From Russula earlei (taxonomy: Eukaryota > Basidiomycota > Agaricomycetes > Russulales > Russulaceae): a stretch of 64,000 bases of DNA. This document shows, one piece after another, positions 42,421 to 55,900 of the stretch. The stretch spans positions 124,001-188,000 of the forward strand of contig JAGFNK010000001.1 of NCBI GenBank assembly GCA_025769875.1, read 5' to 3'. Within the stretch, counting starts at the first letter, position 1. Each line of letters starts with the position of its first letter. The position numbers and the translations under genes are program-made. Under the pieces are notes generated by a model. The model ran no database searches. It was not told where the DNA came from and saw only the letters and a list, made by a program, of their open reading frames with translations.

Positions 42421-43676
42421 CTAAACGGTGGCCTCTACCGGGATGACCTGGTTCGGTGCCTCCTTGAGCACCAATTCGCGCAGCTGCTCGTCCCGTTTGC
42501 GCGCCTTCCTCGTGCGACGGCCCCTCCGCCTCAACAGCGCGGCCTCTCCTCCCCGATGAATCCACCGTCTCTTCTTCTCTTCCCGCCTGTCCGCCGCCAG
42601 CCGCTCGCGCCACTTCCACACCGCCTCCGCCCGCGCCTCGCGCCGCGTTCGGCCCTTGAGATCCTTCAGCTCGCTCCGCATGTACTGCGCGAGCAGCTCG
42701 CGCCGGCGCGCGAACGCCGCCTGCCAACGCGCCTGCTTCTTCGCGCGGCCGTGCGGGTTCGATAGCTCCTTCTGCAGGTGAAGCTCCATCGGCGCCGAGG
42801 GGTCGTAAAAGCGCTTTTGCGGGTCGAGCACCGACTGGATGTAGTCGTTCTCCACGTTTGCCCGCTGCACGGCGGCGGCGGGAATCGCAAACGGAGTGTA
42901 GGTGATCGCCGTCACGTCTTCTGCCTTTGCGGTGTATGGCGTGGCTTTTCAGGCCCGTTCAGCGTCCGGCACACGCAACAAGAGAAAATACGACGCACCT
43001 TCATATGTCGGGCGTGGCGGTCGCCTCGGCCAGGGAATTTTAACACAGTCAGAAGACCTAGCGGCATTGGGTAGTCTGGGTGTCGTCGCGGCTGCAAAGC
43101 GGTCCCACTCGTATCGCGCGCCCATGGGTTGCCAGTGGGGTTTCGAGGTGCCGATGCGCGTGGCGAATACGCTGACAAGCTGCTTAGGCAATAGAACCGG
43201 ACAAAATGCAGTAGGACATACGGAAGAGTTCGCAGCTCCGTCACCTTGCCTTGGGGAGGGAACTCAAACTCTCCGATGAACAGCTGGCATCGTGAATAAT
43301 GGATGTTTTTGAAGCTACCGACGTGGTTAGCCTGGATTGTGCGAGGAGCACGAAGTCAATGCAAAAGAGGGAGGAGAAGAGCCGAGGGCTCACGGACATT
43401 CGACGCCGCCCCTTTGAGATATACGCGGTTCGAAAGCTTGTTGATCTTGGCTACTTCAAGTATCTTGCCTTGTTTGTCGCCAATGATCCTGACACGGTCT
43501 CCCGGTACGATATTCCAATACTTGATACGATGTTGTGGTTTGACCGCCTTGGCCGATGTGTCCTTGAAAGAAAATCGTTTCAGGTAGCTAAGAGGAAAAG
43601 GTTGCATGTGGAGACAGTCCTTGGTCCATGGGTTGCTCGTGATTGCATTGCGAACCTGCTGCAAGGAAAGATGCAT
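42421..43676 (-). CDS. MRPL40: Mitochondrial large ribosomal subunit protein uL24m
   Basis: At least three exons. Exon 1 from 43676 (MHLSLQQVRNAITSNPWTKD) contains the KOW motif: WNIVPGDRVRIIGDKQGKI, LEVAKINKLSNRVYLKG. The middle exon has VFATRIGTSKPHWQPMGARYEWDRFAA. The last exon (42.9-42.42 kb, stop TAG at 42421) has DVTAITYTPFAIPAAA, the Gln/Arg-rich helix and a strongly basic tail (KKRRWIHRGGEAALLRRRGRRTRKARKRD). uL24 is an early assembly protein of the large subunit, binding domain I of 23S-type rRNA. I am not certain of the splice sites between exons 1 and 2 (43,400-43,200). The start lies only 38 bp from a perfect hairpin and 80 bp from a segmental-duplication breakpoint. Confidence 0.8.
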
Positions 43677-43713
43677 GACGATGTCGTTGACACTCTTTCG
43701 TTGAGCCCTAAGG

Positions 43714-43752
43714 TTGAGCCCTTAGTCAGCCTAATGCTGACTAAGGGCTCAA
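43714..43752. repeat. Perfect 17-bp hairpin near a duplication breakpoint
   Basis: TTGAGCCCTTAGTCAGC (43714-43730), loop CTAAT, exact complement 43736-43752. It lies between the uL24m start and the duplicated flank starting at 43,757, on the edge of the homology with 24,368. Confidence 0.85.
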
Positions 43753-43756
43753 ACCA

Positions 43757-43944
43757 GTTGCTCTCGCTAGAAAGCTCACCCACCTACCCTGGAAAGGCTG
43801 TGGAGAGTCTAGACCCCCTTAAGCCTTCGAGGGTTAAAGCACTGGGTGTTTCCAGTACATTTTGCGCGAGCCTTTGCGCGCAAAACAGGCCATAGATAAC
43901 GCTGCTCGCATAGTATGTACTAATTAAATATGTACTAATTAATA
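43757..43944. repeat. Duplicate of the Copia-2 left flank
   Basis: Matches 24,368-24,538. It has an additional tandem copy of TATGTACTAATTAA just before the LTR. Confidence 0.88.
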
Positions 43945-44182
43945 TGATGTAAAGTATGTTTTAGTTGTATGTTTTACACGCTCACATATGTTTTGTATCT
44001 GCGATAAATACGTACGTTCCATTTTATTATGACCTCATAAAAATTACTTACAGTATGTACTTTGGTGTACGATTACCAAGCCCGTAGCGTACTTGTGATT
44101 TCAACTACGGCCCTCGCGTGGGCCGCCAAATTGAAGTGATTTCTACCATTTCATCTCACCCGTGCCTAGACTTCTCTCACCA
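43945..44182 (+). mobile_element. Solo LTR of the Copia-2 family at a duplicated target site
   Basis: 238 bp, TGATGTAAAG...CTCACCA-type ends, flanked by TAATA at 43940-43944 and 44183-44187. Both flanks match those of Copia-2. About 20 bp in the middle (the segment containing CATACATGAAATC in the full LTRs) are missing. It probably arose by recombination between the two LTRs of a Copia-2 copy. Confidence 0.9.
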
Positions 44183-44525
44183 TAATATCCATGCCTCTAG
44201 TCAGAGGTAGGTAAAGTTCGAAGCTCTATGTGCTCAAAGCGTGCGATCTGAACGTGATTTCGTCGTCGACGTCGATATTGTTCCCGGACAGTGACCTCGA
44301 GATACGCCTGCATAGACGATAACAAGTGTTTCACCCTGCATTAAAACGACTGCTGGCGGCGCATCTGCATCCCTTTAATTGTGGCATATCAGCAACTGTC
44401 TCGTGCCCTTGAACCTTCCCGTTGTCGTCGCCACCATCTCATTGTCGTCACACTCGGGCTCTCGACTCCGTACCACGCTCGCCTCAGCTCCGCCGAGCGC
44501 GATGGATATCCAGTAAGGGTATGAA

Positions 44526-45917
44526 TTATACATGTGGGATGAACGAAGTCCAATGTACAATATGGTACGCTGCAGGAGGAAGTGATCTAAGAGCGAGGAA
44601 AGGGAGAATAAGCAATGAAAATCGACTGATAAAATAGGTGGGTGCCATCAATCCAACACCCACAGTCAGGAACGCAGTCCTCGTTTCCAAATCCCAAGAA
44701 CTCCGAAATATCCACGTGCTGAACATAGTAAAAAAAATTGGGACAACCGTTATGATGACTGAAGAGGAACGCCAGACGCTTCGCTCCATGTTCGACGGAA
44801 AAGTGAATGTCAATCCAATGCAGTGAACGATGCCGAAGGCCAACGCAACGGCCATAATGAACAATGAGGAAATGTCAATGTCAGCGGCCCAATATCCAGG
44901 ATAAAACGTGTGGACCCTCATTTCATGCTCCTCATCTTCGCCGTAAAGAATTAGGCTAGACTTTAAGAGTGGCCACATGAAGACTCGGGTTAGCCATGAG
45001 TCGTCATCGGGACTTCGACGGCTAGCGAATGGTCCAAGGGAAATCACAGCTGGAAGCTCAGAAAAGTCAGCTTGAAGTGCGCCCCAAAATCCATCCGTCC
45101 CAGAAGTTTCAACTTCATCATCCGGATCATCTATCGGCTGTTCGAACCCTCGTTTCTTGTATACTCGCACCCCGCGTTGCACGTTCAGAGGCTTGTCCCA
45201 CCACAGGAGGTACATCACAAAATTGAGTGTTGCAAAGGCAACCGTGATGAGCTCTAGTTCGGTCACAGGGAGGTCTTGAGCCTTTCGTGCAATGCATTGC
45301 GTCACGAACCAGCCTATTTGCAGTATGATAAGCGTTTTCGAGATGGCGTCTCCCTTGCTCTTGTCCTCGATCTCTGCTTTCGCGATCCTTGGGAAGTTCC
45401 CATTGCCTGACAGAGAATAGGACTCCAGCTGCTCAGGCAACAGCACTCGGATTGGCTTGTTTCCCTCATACTCCATGAATCCTCCCATGATCGCGAAAAA
45501 GCCATGAGTGAGTGTCCAACCCTCTCCTATGTCTAATGTCACTATCTATTATATTTCCATCCGATTTTGGGACTCACGTTCGTGTTTTTTGGCCAGTTCT
45601 CTTGCAGCTAGTCTTTGTCTCAATGCCCATGCAATCATTGCTTCGGGCACAAAAAGGGAAGCGAACATGAGTCCCACGCGTCGGACTGCAATCCTGGGCC
45701 ACCTTTCGTGAGGACTTGGGATGTTGGGGTGGACAGACACCCATGTACATAAGAGGAGGGTGACTGAACAACTCCATATGATGTCCCAGAGCGACCTGCA
45801 CCCACTTGGATTGTCACAGGAGCGGCCTTGAAATTGGTCACGAGTGACGAGAGGTGGTGAGATTTGGTCAAGGGGGAATGCGCGGGTGGCGGCGAGAATA
45901 GCAAGAATAAAGATCAT
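44526..45917 (-). CDS. Fungal membrane protein family, copy C
   Basis: Same two-exon plan as copy B. The first exon from 45917 has signal peptide MIFILAILAATRAFPLDQ, CRSLWDIIWSC, a first helix (SVTLLLCTWVSVHPNIP) and AMIAWALRQRLAARELAKKHE. The second exon has EGWTLTHGFFAIMGGF, EIEDKSKGDAISKTLIILQIGW, MYLLWWDKPLNV and helices ending WTSFIPHV. Copies B and C are nearly identical between about 45,060 and 45,290, and diverge around the central loop (FASRRSPDDDSWLTRV against NTDFGDIPWLARL). Both exons are open and the donor and acceptor are intact, so it should be functional. Its function is unknown. The 3' side borders the solo LTR 340 bp away. Confidence 0.75.
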
Positions 45918-46991
45918 GAGAATACGGAGGCGTGAAGTGGACAGGAGGAAAGGACAATGGGTAAGGTCAAGACTAGGACTAGCACCGTGGCTGCGGGCAT
46001 TTAACGATGTTATCCCATTCAGTCGGCTAAATGCTGCAATCTGACTGGTCAGAGTTTGAGAATTGACATGGACTACATCGTAAACTACATCATAAAATAC
46101 TCACAGGGCGACGAAGTACTCCCAATCTGCCACCTGACAGTTTATCAAACTTGCCAGGATATCTACATGTCAGAGGGACAAACAAAACTCGACTGGTGGC
46201 ATGGATACAGAACATGAACGGGACAAAGACGTCACATTGCTCGCAGGAGATAGGCACCAGGCACCTATTTCTGTCCTGATTCACGGTGGGTGACGAATTT
46301 CGAACCCAGTCATCAGCGGCGGTAAGGCGAAAAGTCGGCAGTGCAACTATGTTGAGTGAGGTGCGTGTCGAAGGGGTCCGAGCTCATTGAGAACGAGGAA
46401 GAGCGGTGGCGACGACAATGAAAGAGCGAGAAGGTTTCGAGGACACTCGGGAAGATTGCAGGAGGACGATACACGATACACAGACTACTGTAGATTTACC
46501 CACTTACGTGCTCTGTTGATGGGTCGCGGGAAAAGGGAAGGGGCTAGGTCCCAGACTAACCCTTCAAAGGTAAATGCGAGGTTGTAGTATATGCCAGAAG
46601 GGGTGGGAGATGGAGGGCAGGTAGGTGCCTGTATCGTGGCGTGGCATAGGGTCTTGCGTTGACTGTGCTTCGCTCCACGTCATGTGATGTGAAACGCAAG
46701 TTAATGCCTAGTTGGAAGGTAGTGCTTCTGTCCGTCATGTATATGCACAGCTGCACAGTTTGATCAAGCACATGGATTGTAAAAAAGGAATCCGGGATAG
46801 ACAGAGCATAGAGATAAGATGTGAGGTCAATAATTAAGGAAACATACATGAATCATTCTCATGTGGAGAGCATTGCAAAAGGGTTGAATCCGTGGACAAC
46901 ATCACCTCCCGGTGCACCAGACATGAGCATACATCATAAAGTTGGTAAACGACGAAGATATAATATATGCATGAAGGCCAACTCAGATACG
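45918..46991. other. Intergenic region upstream of copy C
   Basis: No supportable gene. It includes 46,285-46,500, similar to 20,250-20,400, which is the outer part of the B/C duplication. The remaining 450 bp to the end of the giant gene show nothing recognisable. Confidence 0.5.
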
Positions 46992-49900
46992 TTAAGATGA
47001 GCGGGGCGAGCGGGGACCAAAGAGACCGCGTGGCTGTGGTGCCGGTTCTGGTACTAGATGAATTGTTGGTTCACTTGGTGGTGGCGTGTATTCGACGCCA
47101 GGTTGCACTGTTTGTACATGTCAGGCACTACTTGTAAGAAATTGTCGAGCGAATTTACCTTGCCAGGTCGCCCACGAGCCGGTCGTCTGTACACGATCAG
47201 GTGGTGGCTCTGCGGGTGGTGTCGTTTCGATGACGGGTCCCGCTGGCCGAGCTTCAGACTTCTTACGCCCACGTCGGAATCCACCTCGAACGGGACGCCA
47301 CGCGCCCTGGCGCGGTGGTTCGGGAGGAGGCACAGGAGGCTGATCGGGTGGCAGGTCATCCGGCGGTTGCGGGGCAAGAGGACCCGTAGTTGGTTTCCTA
47401 GGATAGGTTGAGTGAATGGGTCAAGGAAGTATGTAATCGTACAATACACTCACCAATCTGGGTCAAACATACCGCCAGGTTCGTACTTGCTTCGGAGGCT
47501 CAAGAGAGTGCCGATTTCACTGTGAAATTTGTGCATGAACAATCGAATCGATTATGAAATGAGAATGACCAACAATTGAACATTGCGCCTTTCCTCGCGG
47601 AGTTTACCAACTTCACCAAGAAGCATACGTACTTCTGTGGCCAAGGATTTACTGAACTCATCGAGATACTTTTAAATATCCCGTTAATCATCAATCAGGA
47701 TGATGTGGAAAGATGCCTACCCCCTGCACATTGAATGGGACCTGTACGTTCGCTGTTGACCGCACCGTGTCTAACAACTCCGCCTGCTTTCTGTCTGTTT
47801 CCTCACGCCATGCTGTGGACCTTCCTCAACTCTGGAACGTTCCTGAATCAAATAGATACTCACCGTTTGTCAACGATTCGAAGAATTCCCGTAATCTTAG
47901 CAACTCCTCCATGATATCTTGAGTGGCTGAGAAAAGGTGAGCAAATGAGAGTGCACAAGAAACTCTTACTTACAAGGCCGCTCCGCCGCAGCACGGCGCT
48001 CTTCTTCACAACGCATCTTTTCTTCTGCGCAGTTATCAATGATACCTTGAACCATCCTGAAGAGTTCCTGGAACTGTCTATTCGTCTCGTCACGCCATTC
48101 CATCTTTTCCCTCCATCGTTCGTCCACAGTTTCCCTCTTCTGCGCAAACTCTTCACGATGAGCTTGGAGAAGGTCAGTAATCTCCGCAAGTTGTCTTCTT
48201 GTCTCCTCGTCACGCTCAAGGTTCCTCTGGGACTCAGCTTCACGTCGCATTTCGTCGTCTTGGTCACGCTGCTGTCTCTCGTGGTCCAACTCTCCACGCA
48301 CACGAGCGAGTTCCTCCTCCAACTCACGTACGCGGGCGTCCCGCTCGTCGTCGGCTCGTTTACGTTCCCCAAGTAGTTGCTGTTCAAGACCTTCTCGCGC
48401 TGCGCGGGCCTCTTCCCGTTCCGCTTCGAGCTGCCTTGCCATCTCCTCTCGCTCGCCTTGTACAATGTCTCTGATCTCGTCCGCATGGCGAGCGGCAGAC
48501 TCTGCCGCTGCACGACGGATTGACGCGATGACGGATTCCGCTCGTTCTGGCATGTCCATAGGCAACGGTGTGACGGCAGGGGGCACTGGCTGCCGTGAGA
48601 GCGTCGGAAATAATTCACCGGACCTCGCCCTATCCTCGTCAAATTGACGAGCTCGTTCAGCCTCTTTTTCAGCGAATTGACGCTCTCTTTCGGCCTCCCT
48701 CTCCTGAAATTCATGTTCACGACGCAACTCTGATTCTGCAGCCTCTTGTGTCGCGTCAGCCAACTGGCGTTCAATCTCCCCGAAGCGTTCGTGCCGTTCT
48801 CGCTCGGCATCATCATAGTCCAGTCTGCCCGGACCAGATGGAGCACGAGTAACACCTGGGACTCCCCTTGTGGGAGCGCGTGATACTCCTGGGACGGGAG
48901 CGCCACGCGGAACTGCGCCGGGTTCCTCCTCTGAACGTGGGGTCACGGAAGGTGGTATCATATCGCGGATATGACCATGTGTCAATGGATCTGGTATTCC
49001 ACCTGGTACCGGTTCCGATCGGGGTATGATTGAAGGAGGAACGGCTTGGGTGGGAGCGCGCGACACTCCCGGAGCCAGAGCGCCACGAGGCACTTCGCCA
49101 GGCGCCTCTGAAGGTGGAGTCACCGATCTGGCCAACGATCTAGGGGGGATGTGACCGTGTGTCAGTGGTTCTGGTATTTCTCCTGGGGGAACGGCTTCTC
49201 GGGGAGGGCGGCGTCGTGACGGATCTGAGGGTAAGCCAGGAACAAATGGGACACTCGGGCTCCCAGCTCGCATTCGATCCTCCTCTTCGAATATCCCAGA
49301 CACAGGTCCAGATATAGGGGGTTGATAGGCTAGGATAAGGACACGATTAGCTAGATCGTTGCATACGAACGAAATACTGACGAGTAGATTCGGCCCGTGG
49401 CCTCGCCCGATCAGGAGGATGAACTTGAATGGGCTCTGGACCAGTGGCTTCAATAATGGTGGGGGCGCGCATACGCCCTGATGGTGCCATGACAGTCGGC
49501 ACCGGGACTTGTTCTGGAGGCAAATATTGAGCAGGTTGGGGGAAAGGGTGCCGCAGTGGCTCAGCCTCTGGCTCCGTGGTGCCAGGCGAGAGAATGGTTG
49601 GCGACGGAGGGGGATATGTGTGCACATGGGTTACCGTTGGTGGTGGGAGCACAGCAGGGCCAACTCCACGATCGGTCCCAGGACGACTGACTGGGAATGG
49701 ATAAACAACGCTTGGTGAACGGTACCGACGATCACGCCGGCGTTCTCTTTCCTCAGATTCAATTGATGGTGACCTTGAGCGGTCGGGAGATCGGCGTCGT
49801 CGACGGCGTCTATCACGAGAATCAGAGCGATCCCGGTCAGAAGAGGGAGTCCTTGAACCGGAGTATCGTGTTCTTCCGCGATATGCTGAATATGGCCGAG

Positions 49901-52900
49901 GCTCAATATGGATGCCGGACGGAACCGGGACAGGTTGGGGGAAAATCTGCATGGGGCGATCCGAATAACGAGAGGGTGCACGAGACGGTGTAGGGTATGG
50001 TCTCGGTGACGGCGGAGTGGCGCTACGATACTCTGGTGAACGCCGCGACGGGGTTAATACAGTAATAGGGGGTTGGATAGCCGGCGGGATAGGCGGTGGA
50101 ATAGGCTGAACACCAACCATTGGTGGAAAAGGACCAGGCATAGAAGGTTGAGGGAACGGAGGGGCGAAGACTGAGGGTCGAGGGGACACAGTGCTAAGCG
50201 TTGGAGAGGGAGACCGTGATCGTCCTGGTAGGATTACACCTTGGGGGAACTGAGGACCGAATGGCATAGGTGGCATAGGAGGTACCATAGTTTGAGGCGG
50301 AGGTTGGATGATTATTGGTTGTGCTGCTGCCTCTGAAGGCGGGGAGCGGGAGGGAGGCAGAAAACCCATCGGCGGTGGAGCAATGATGGGTGGAGCCATA
50401 ACAGGCTGGTCGAACGCAGGTCGAGGAGCAGCAGGGGCAAGAACACTAGGTTGTTGGGGGATGTTGATTAATGTAGGTTGGCCACTAATAGGCGGAGGCG
50501 GGGACGGTGGGGTTCGTGACGACTCGAAACTTGGAGTCCTTGCTCGGCTAGGAGGCGGCTGAGAAGGCGGGTATACTAGAATGGGGGGTGGAGGCTCTTG
50601 AGGTATGATCTGGGGACCAGGAACAAGAACAGGGGCCATAGATGAGCGGGGAGACTCGGTGCTTGAAGACCTGGTGGAAGAGGGAGCTGGGGGTACGAAA
50701 TACTCCTCTTCACCTATGGGAATAGGAGGCTGGTATACTCGAGGGGGTAGAGCGACACTCCCCCGGGCGGCGCCCAGGTCTGGAGCCACGAACGGCACAC
50801 CTCCGAGGCGAGATGGGGGAGGAGAAGGGAACACTGGAGACGAGCTCGGGGTTGGTGTCCTGATAGGACCTGGTAGCACGGGGCCATACATGGGAATTTG
50901 CTGAGGTTGTGGGAACGCGACTTGGGGGGGTACAAAGGGGCCCACTGGCGGTACAGTCGTTGGTGGCCGAGGGATAACGGGTCCACCAGGAGGACCCGGA
51001 GGAGGGGGTGGCACTACAAAGCCGCCCGGCTCGGGTCCAGGCCCTGGAGGTGGGACTAAATTTGAATGTCGATTAGCAGATGTCAGAAGACCCGTTTAGT
51101 GAAACCTACAAGGTCCTCGGGTCAAGCCCAGGCGATACAAGTCATCACTAAGCTGGTTTATCCGATTATGAACACCACGAATTTCTGCTTGACGGTCGTC
51201 CACATCGTGGCCCAGCCACTCATTCAACGAGTTCATATACCTCATCAGCTCACGTTGCTGTTCCAAAGAGGCTAAGTGCATGAATCGATTTTCCTGTGTG
51301 GAGTTAGATTGTTTGAATTTCCCAACTTCTCAGAGGACAACATACCCGAACCATGGCCATCATGTCGTTGAAGATAGGCGGTAGAATGACAGACTAGGAG
51401 GGTATTTGGTATAAGCGAAGTTCATTACAGCACAAGTCTTGTGTACCTGGGTGAATGGTGGGGGGATAGGTGGTATCACCCCAGGTTGCAGCTGAGGTGC
51501 AGTAGGACCAGGTGGCTGTAATGTTGTAAGCCAGAGATACGATAATCAGGACGAATTGGGTACCATTGGGGGAGGTGGCTGATACCACGGACGCGTTTCA
51601 AGCTGCGGTGGAGCCGTGGCACGCCCCGCATCTAGTCCACTAGCTGGTGGCGGAGGCTGGATGGTGCATAAGTGTCCATCACGGAGGAAACCCAAGATCA
51701 AGCTTACAGGTGGGAGTTGCTGTCTCCGCCTCCTACGTCGTAGAACTTCGTCATCAAAACTGATCTCAGGTTCATCCACGCGTGGTCGGCGAGGAATGTC
51801 CGCCACCCTTGTCACGGGGGTTTCTGAAGGTCGAGGGGCCAATGGGCTTGTAGGCAACGGGGGCGGTCTGGGAGGTCTCCCTAAGCGTGATGGCCGCCGC
51901 CGGACCAAGTCACGTGCGACGAAGGGCTCAGTGATAAGGGGAACTGTGTATGGCCGTAGTGGGGGTAAGTCAGTGAGAAGCGTCGGGCTGGCGCTTCGAG
52001 GTCGGCCACGAGCATTAGGCCGGAAGTTCAAAGGTACGAATGCTGGGGGTGGCTGGATCGTCACCTGTGCCGGAGGTTGAGGAGGACGAAGAAGTTCTGC
52101 CATCATGTCATCAAGGGATGTTCGTGGCCTTTGTGGCGTGGGGGCAATAAGCGATATTGGTTCCCTCGTCATTCTCTCCCACCTTTCCCTAAGACGCCTT
52201 ATAGCAGTCGAGGTGTCAGAGCCAGAGTCAAACAGCGATTCTCGTTCAGGAGTTGATGCTCTTGCACGTCTCTGCGCATCAGCCAACCTGTTAATCAAAT
52301 CTTCGAGTCGTTGTAGCCTCTCTATTAGTTCTGTGTTGTCTTGCGGCAGGGGACAGCGTTGGCTGAGCTCATTCAAGAGATTATTTGTAGACAACTGGCC
52401 ATCCTCCAAGGCATCGGTTTGTGCTTTGACGGCATCTAATACTTCACGGATGCGGTTCAAAGCTTCACGATCTATGCCTGGCGCTACAGGTCTGACAGTC
52501 GCGCTCGAGACCACAGACGGTGTAGGAGATACCGCGCGCCGTGTAACCTCTGTTGAAGTCCGAGAAAGATAGTCGCCTGACGAGGGTGGCGATTCCGATA
52601 TCGGCGTCAGAGGAAGGGTTCTTGATGAGGGAGAGCTGGACGGGGATGACGGTATAGAAGATGACGGAGGGGAAGATGATATGGGGGTAGTTGGGGTAGG
52701 AGAAGATGGTTGTTGGATGAATGGCTCAGCTTCCATCAAGCTAAGATCGTCAGAGTGATGCGACGACAAGAACGATATACTGGAACTCAAAGAACTTGGA
52801 GAACGTGGGCTACGAGGTGGAGGGGTCAGTGGAATGGGAACTAGTCGAGGGCTCGCCTTGCTAGGTACCGTAGGAGGCTGCAAAGGATAATCCGGTGCAT

Positions 52901-55900
52901 CGCGAGGTTCGCGCAAAGACACTACGCTGCTTCCGCCGACGGAACGGTCCTTGAGCTGAATGGGAGGTAAAGGGGCGGGCCCCTCCTTCTCGTGAAGGTA
53001 ATCGGCAAGATTGCGAAGTTCATTCTGGATTTCCCCGAGATGATCATGAATGCCTTGATCGTCACGTTGTCTGTCATCCTCGAGCCCATGCAGATACCGG
53101 AGAAGACGATTTATGTCATCCGTGATGATGACGCTTGGCGGCCTCTCGGACGGTGGCCTTTCTGATGGTATAGTCATCAAGTCGGAATGGATAGATGGTA
53201 CACTACCACGAGGACTAGTCAAGCTGACACTCGGGCTAGCAGCTGGCGCTGACAGCAACGAAGGCGAACGGGGAAGAGGAATATGCGCGGGGGAGAACTG
53301 TGCAATAACGTGAGTTTCGTCGCATACTGCTGGATGTAAACCTACTGCTCTCAGGGGTGATGACCTGTGCGTGGATAAAAGCGATGGCTCTGTTGAAACA
53401 TCCTCCAGGATGGTTTCTTCAAAAAGGGACCTGTTATCCAAGATGTCCGTCCTCATTGAAATAGAAGAAACTGTCGAAACCGTTGGGGTCCTAGTCAAAG
53501 TCATCGGAGGTGGTTCAGGAGACAGGATGGGTGTCACCACTGTTGTGGAAAACGGAGTTTGCGGCGAAGGGGAGGGCACAGTGGGAAGAAGGGATGGAGA
53601 GGAGGGCGTGACAGATAGAGAGACCGCTGACGATACGGTGAGAGAAGGCGATGATGGAGAATAGGCAATTGAAGGCGACTCGCTCGAAGGGCTCTCATCA
53701 ATCGTGCTCAGTCGGCTCGGCTCTTGAGATGTGTACGCAGAAGCTGTGGGCCGCAAGAAAGACGTATCGAACGAAATATCGGGTCCCTCAGGGAAAGCTA
53801 GAGACTGCACTGAGGGAGAGGCCCGTAAAATTGACGACTCATAGGTGTCATCTGTTTCAGCCGCCCATAGAGACTCTCGAATAGAGGGACTAGAAGGCGC
53901 TCGACGTGATGGAGTAATGGTGGTCGGTGTCGACTCGGTTACGGACGACAGTAATGACGTCGTTGGCAGTGACTCCGAAGGGCCAAATAAGGGCGATGGA
54001 ATGGATCGTATAGACCTTGCGGGGGACGCTGGCCGCATGGGTACCACCGCAGGCGGTTCAGGACGCAACTCAACAGATAGGAGAGAGGGGCTTGATACAG
54101 ACCCTGGCAGTGGGATGTACCTGGCAATCATCGTCGTGGAAACTGAGGACACCGACGGAATACTCCCAATGTCGGAGAAAGAACTGGGAGTGGAAAGGTC
54201 TTCTGGGTAGAGAGCGAACCCAGGTTCAATATAAGTTACTGGTGGCCCTGGGATTGGTTCGGCAGGCACAGCAGGCTCAGGGACAGAAATCTGTACTTCC
54301 GCTGGAGTGGGTTCACGTGGAATGACGTGAACAGGCTCTTCGACAGCAGGGGGGACTTCCCCTTCAACGGGTTGTGTAATGACTTGTGCGATCGGCTCAG
54401 GCACGGCAACCTGAACACCTTCTGAGACGACAACCTTTTCTGGCTTGCAGCGACACTCCGCATCATCGTAATCTGTCGACGCTTCTGTCGGACATATTTC
54501 AGCTGTTGTAAATGGAGATGGGGGTTCGCTCTCGCAAACCGGTGCCGTGATATAGTCGGACACCGACTCGGCTTGAGGACTTGCTTTAGCAGTGTTAAAG
54601 TCGGCAGAGGATACACTCTTCGTAGTTTCTGATTCCGTGGAACACACCTCAGCAGTCTCATATAGCGAGGGGATGCTCGGGAGAGAAGCAAAGGACATGA
54701 TGGATGGAGAATGTGCGGTGTCATACGGGGTGGAGCTGGTTGGTGTTTCCGTGGTAGTCGGAAGCTCCTCAGATCTGGCAGAGCGCTCAGAAGATGAGCT
54801 CGGTAGAGGTGTGCCATTGGTAGACCTAGGGTGAGTTGATCTAGTGTCACTCTCCAAAGTACTGAAATCATCGCTACGAGTGTATTCAGAATATGACCTG
54901 GAAGAGTTGTGGTTTGACGTATTCTCTTTGTCTGAGGATGACTCTCTACCAGAGAGCGATGAAGAGTAACTGATGGAACTGGCAGTGTCCCTCCTTGTCC
55001 TCACAGCTCGAGATCGAGTGAGTCCAGTGGCCCTTGAGGGAAGGTCGGCGATGGCCGTTGAGCTACCCAGATATGAGATATCTTCTCCTCGGTATGTTGG
55101 CGGAACCACCGTTCCAGAGCCAGATGTCTCCTCGGTGGGTATGACAGAGCTAATATCGGTGTCTGAGGATGTAATTTGAATTCCCGATTGAACTGAGGAT
55201 AAAGAATGGAAGGTGGAGTGTTCACCGCTAGTCCTTGCTCCGGATGGAACAAAAGGGTCATCCGACACTAAGGTTGAGGACTCCAAGCCCACAGTCCGCG
55301 CACGAGATCCACCGCCACGACCAGCGCTGGGTGGTGGTGTAACAATAACATCGCGCCGGAGCGTCGGTCCGCTTGACACAGTCACAGGAGAACCTTCTCC
55401 GATAATAGCACCTGCGAGTCCCAGACCAAAGCCCAGTCCGGGACGCGAATCTTTGGCCCGTCGTAGAGCCGATTCAAATTCCTCACCGAGATCCGTCAAA
55501 GATGTAGTACGACGTAGAGAGCTGCTGCGACTAGGAGCAATCACCCGTGGGTCCCCAGGATAGGTGATGGTTTGATTGGAGATTGCAGCATCATCGACGG
55601 CGCGCGAGCGCAACGACGGTTGGCGAGACAAGGATCCCGCGCTAGACCCCGAAAGAGACTGAAAGTCAGAAAGATCGGGAATCGTATCCGCAGGAGGGAG
55701 GAATGTCGTAGAACGTGAGCCAGACACCCCAGAGCCGGAGTGGGTGCTCGTGCTCGCCATTGACCGGATTGTACGCATAGAGCCTGTAGGGGACTGTGTT
55801 TCGGATCGATCGGGCACAGTGACTGAGCGGTCAAGAACCCCCCTTCATACGTCATGAGCTTGGGGAAGTAGCAAAGAAGATCATGAGTCATACCAAATGG

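Noticed and set aside
43299..43895. 198-codon plus-strand frame through the uL24m first exon
   Set aside because: Antisense to the KOW-domain exon of uL24m, then runs into the duplicated flank; no independent support.
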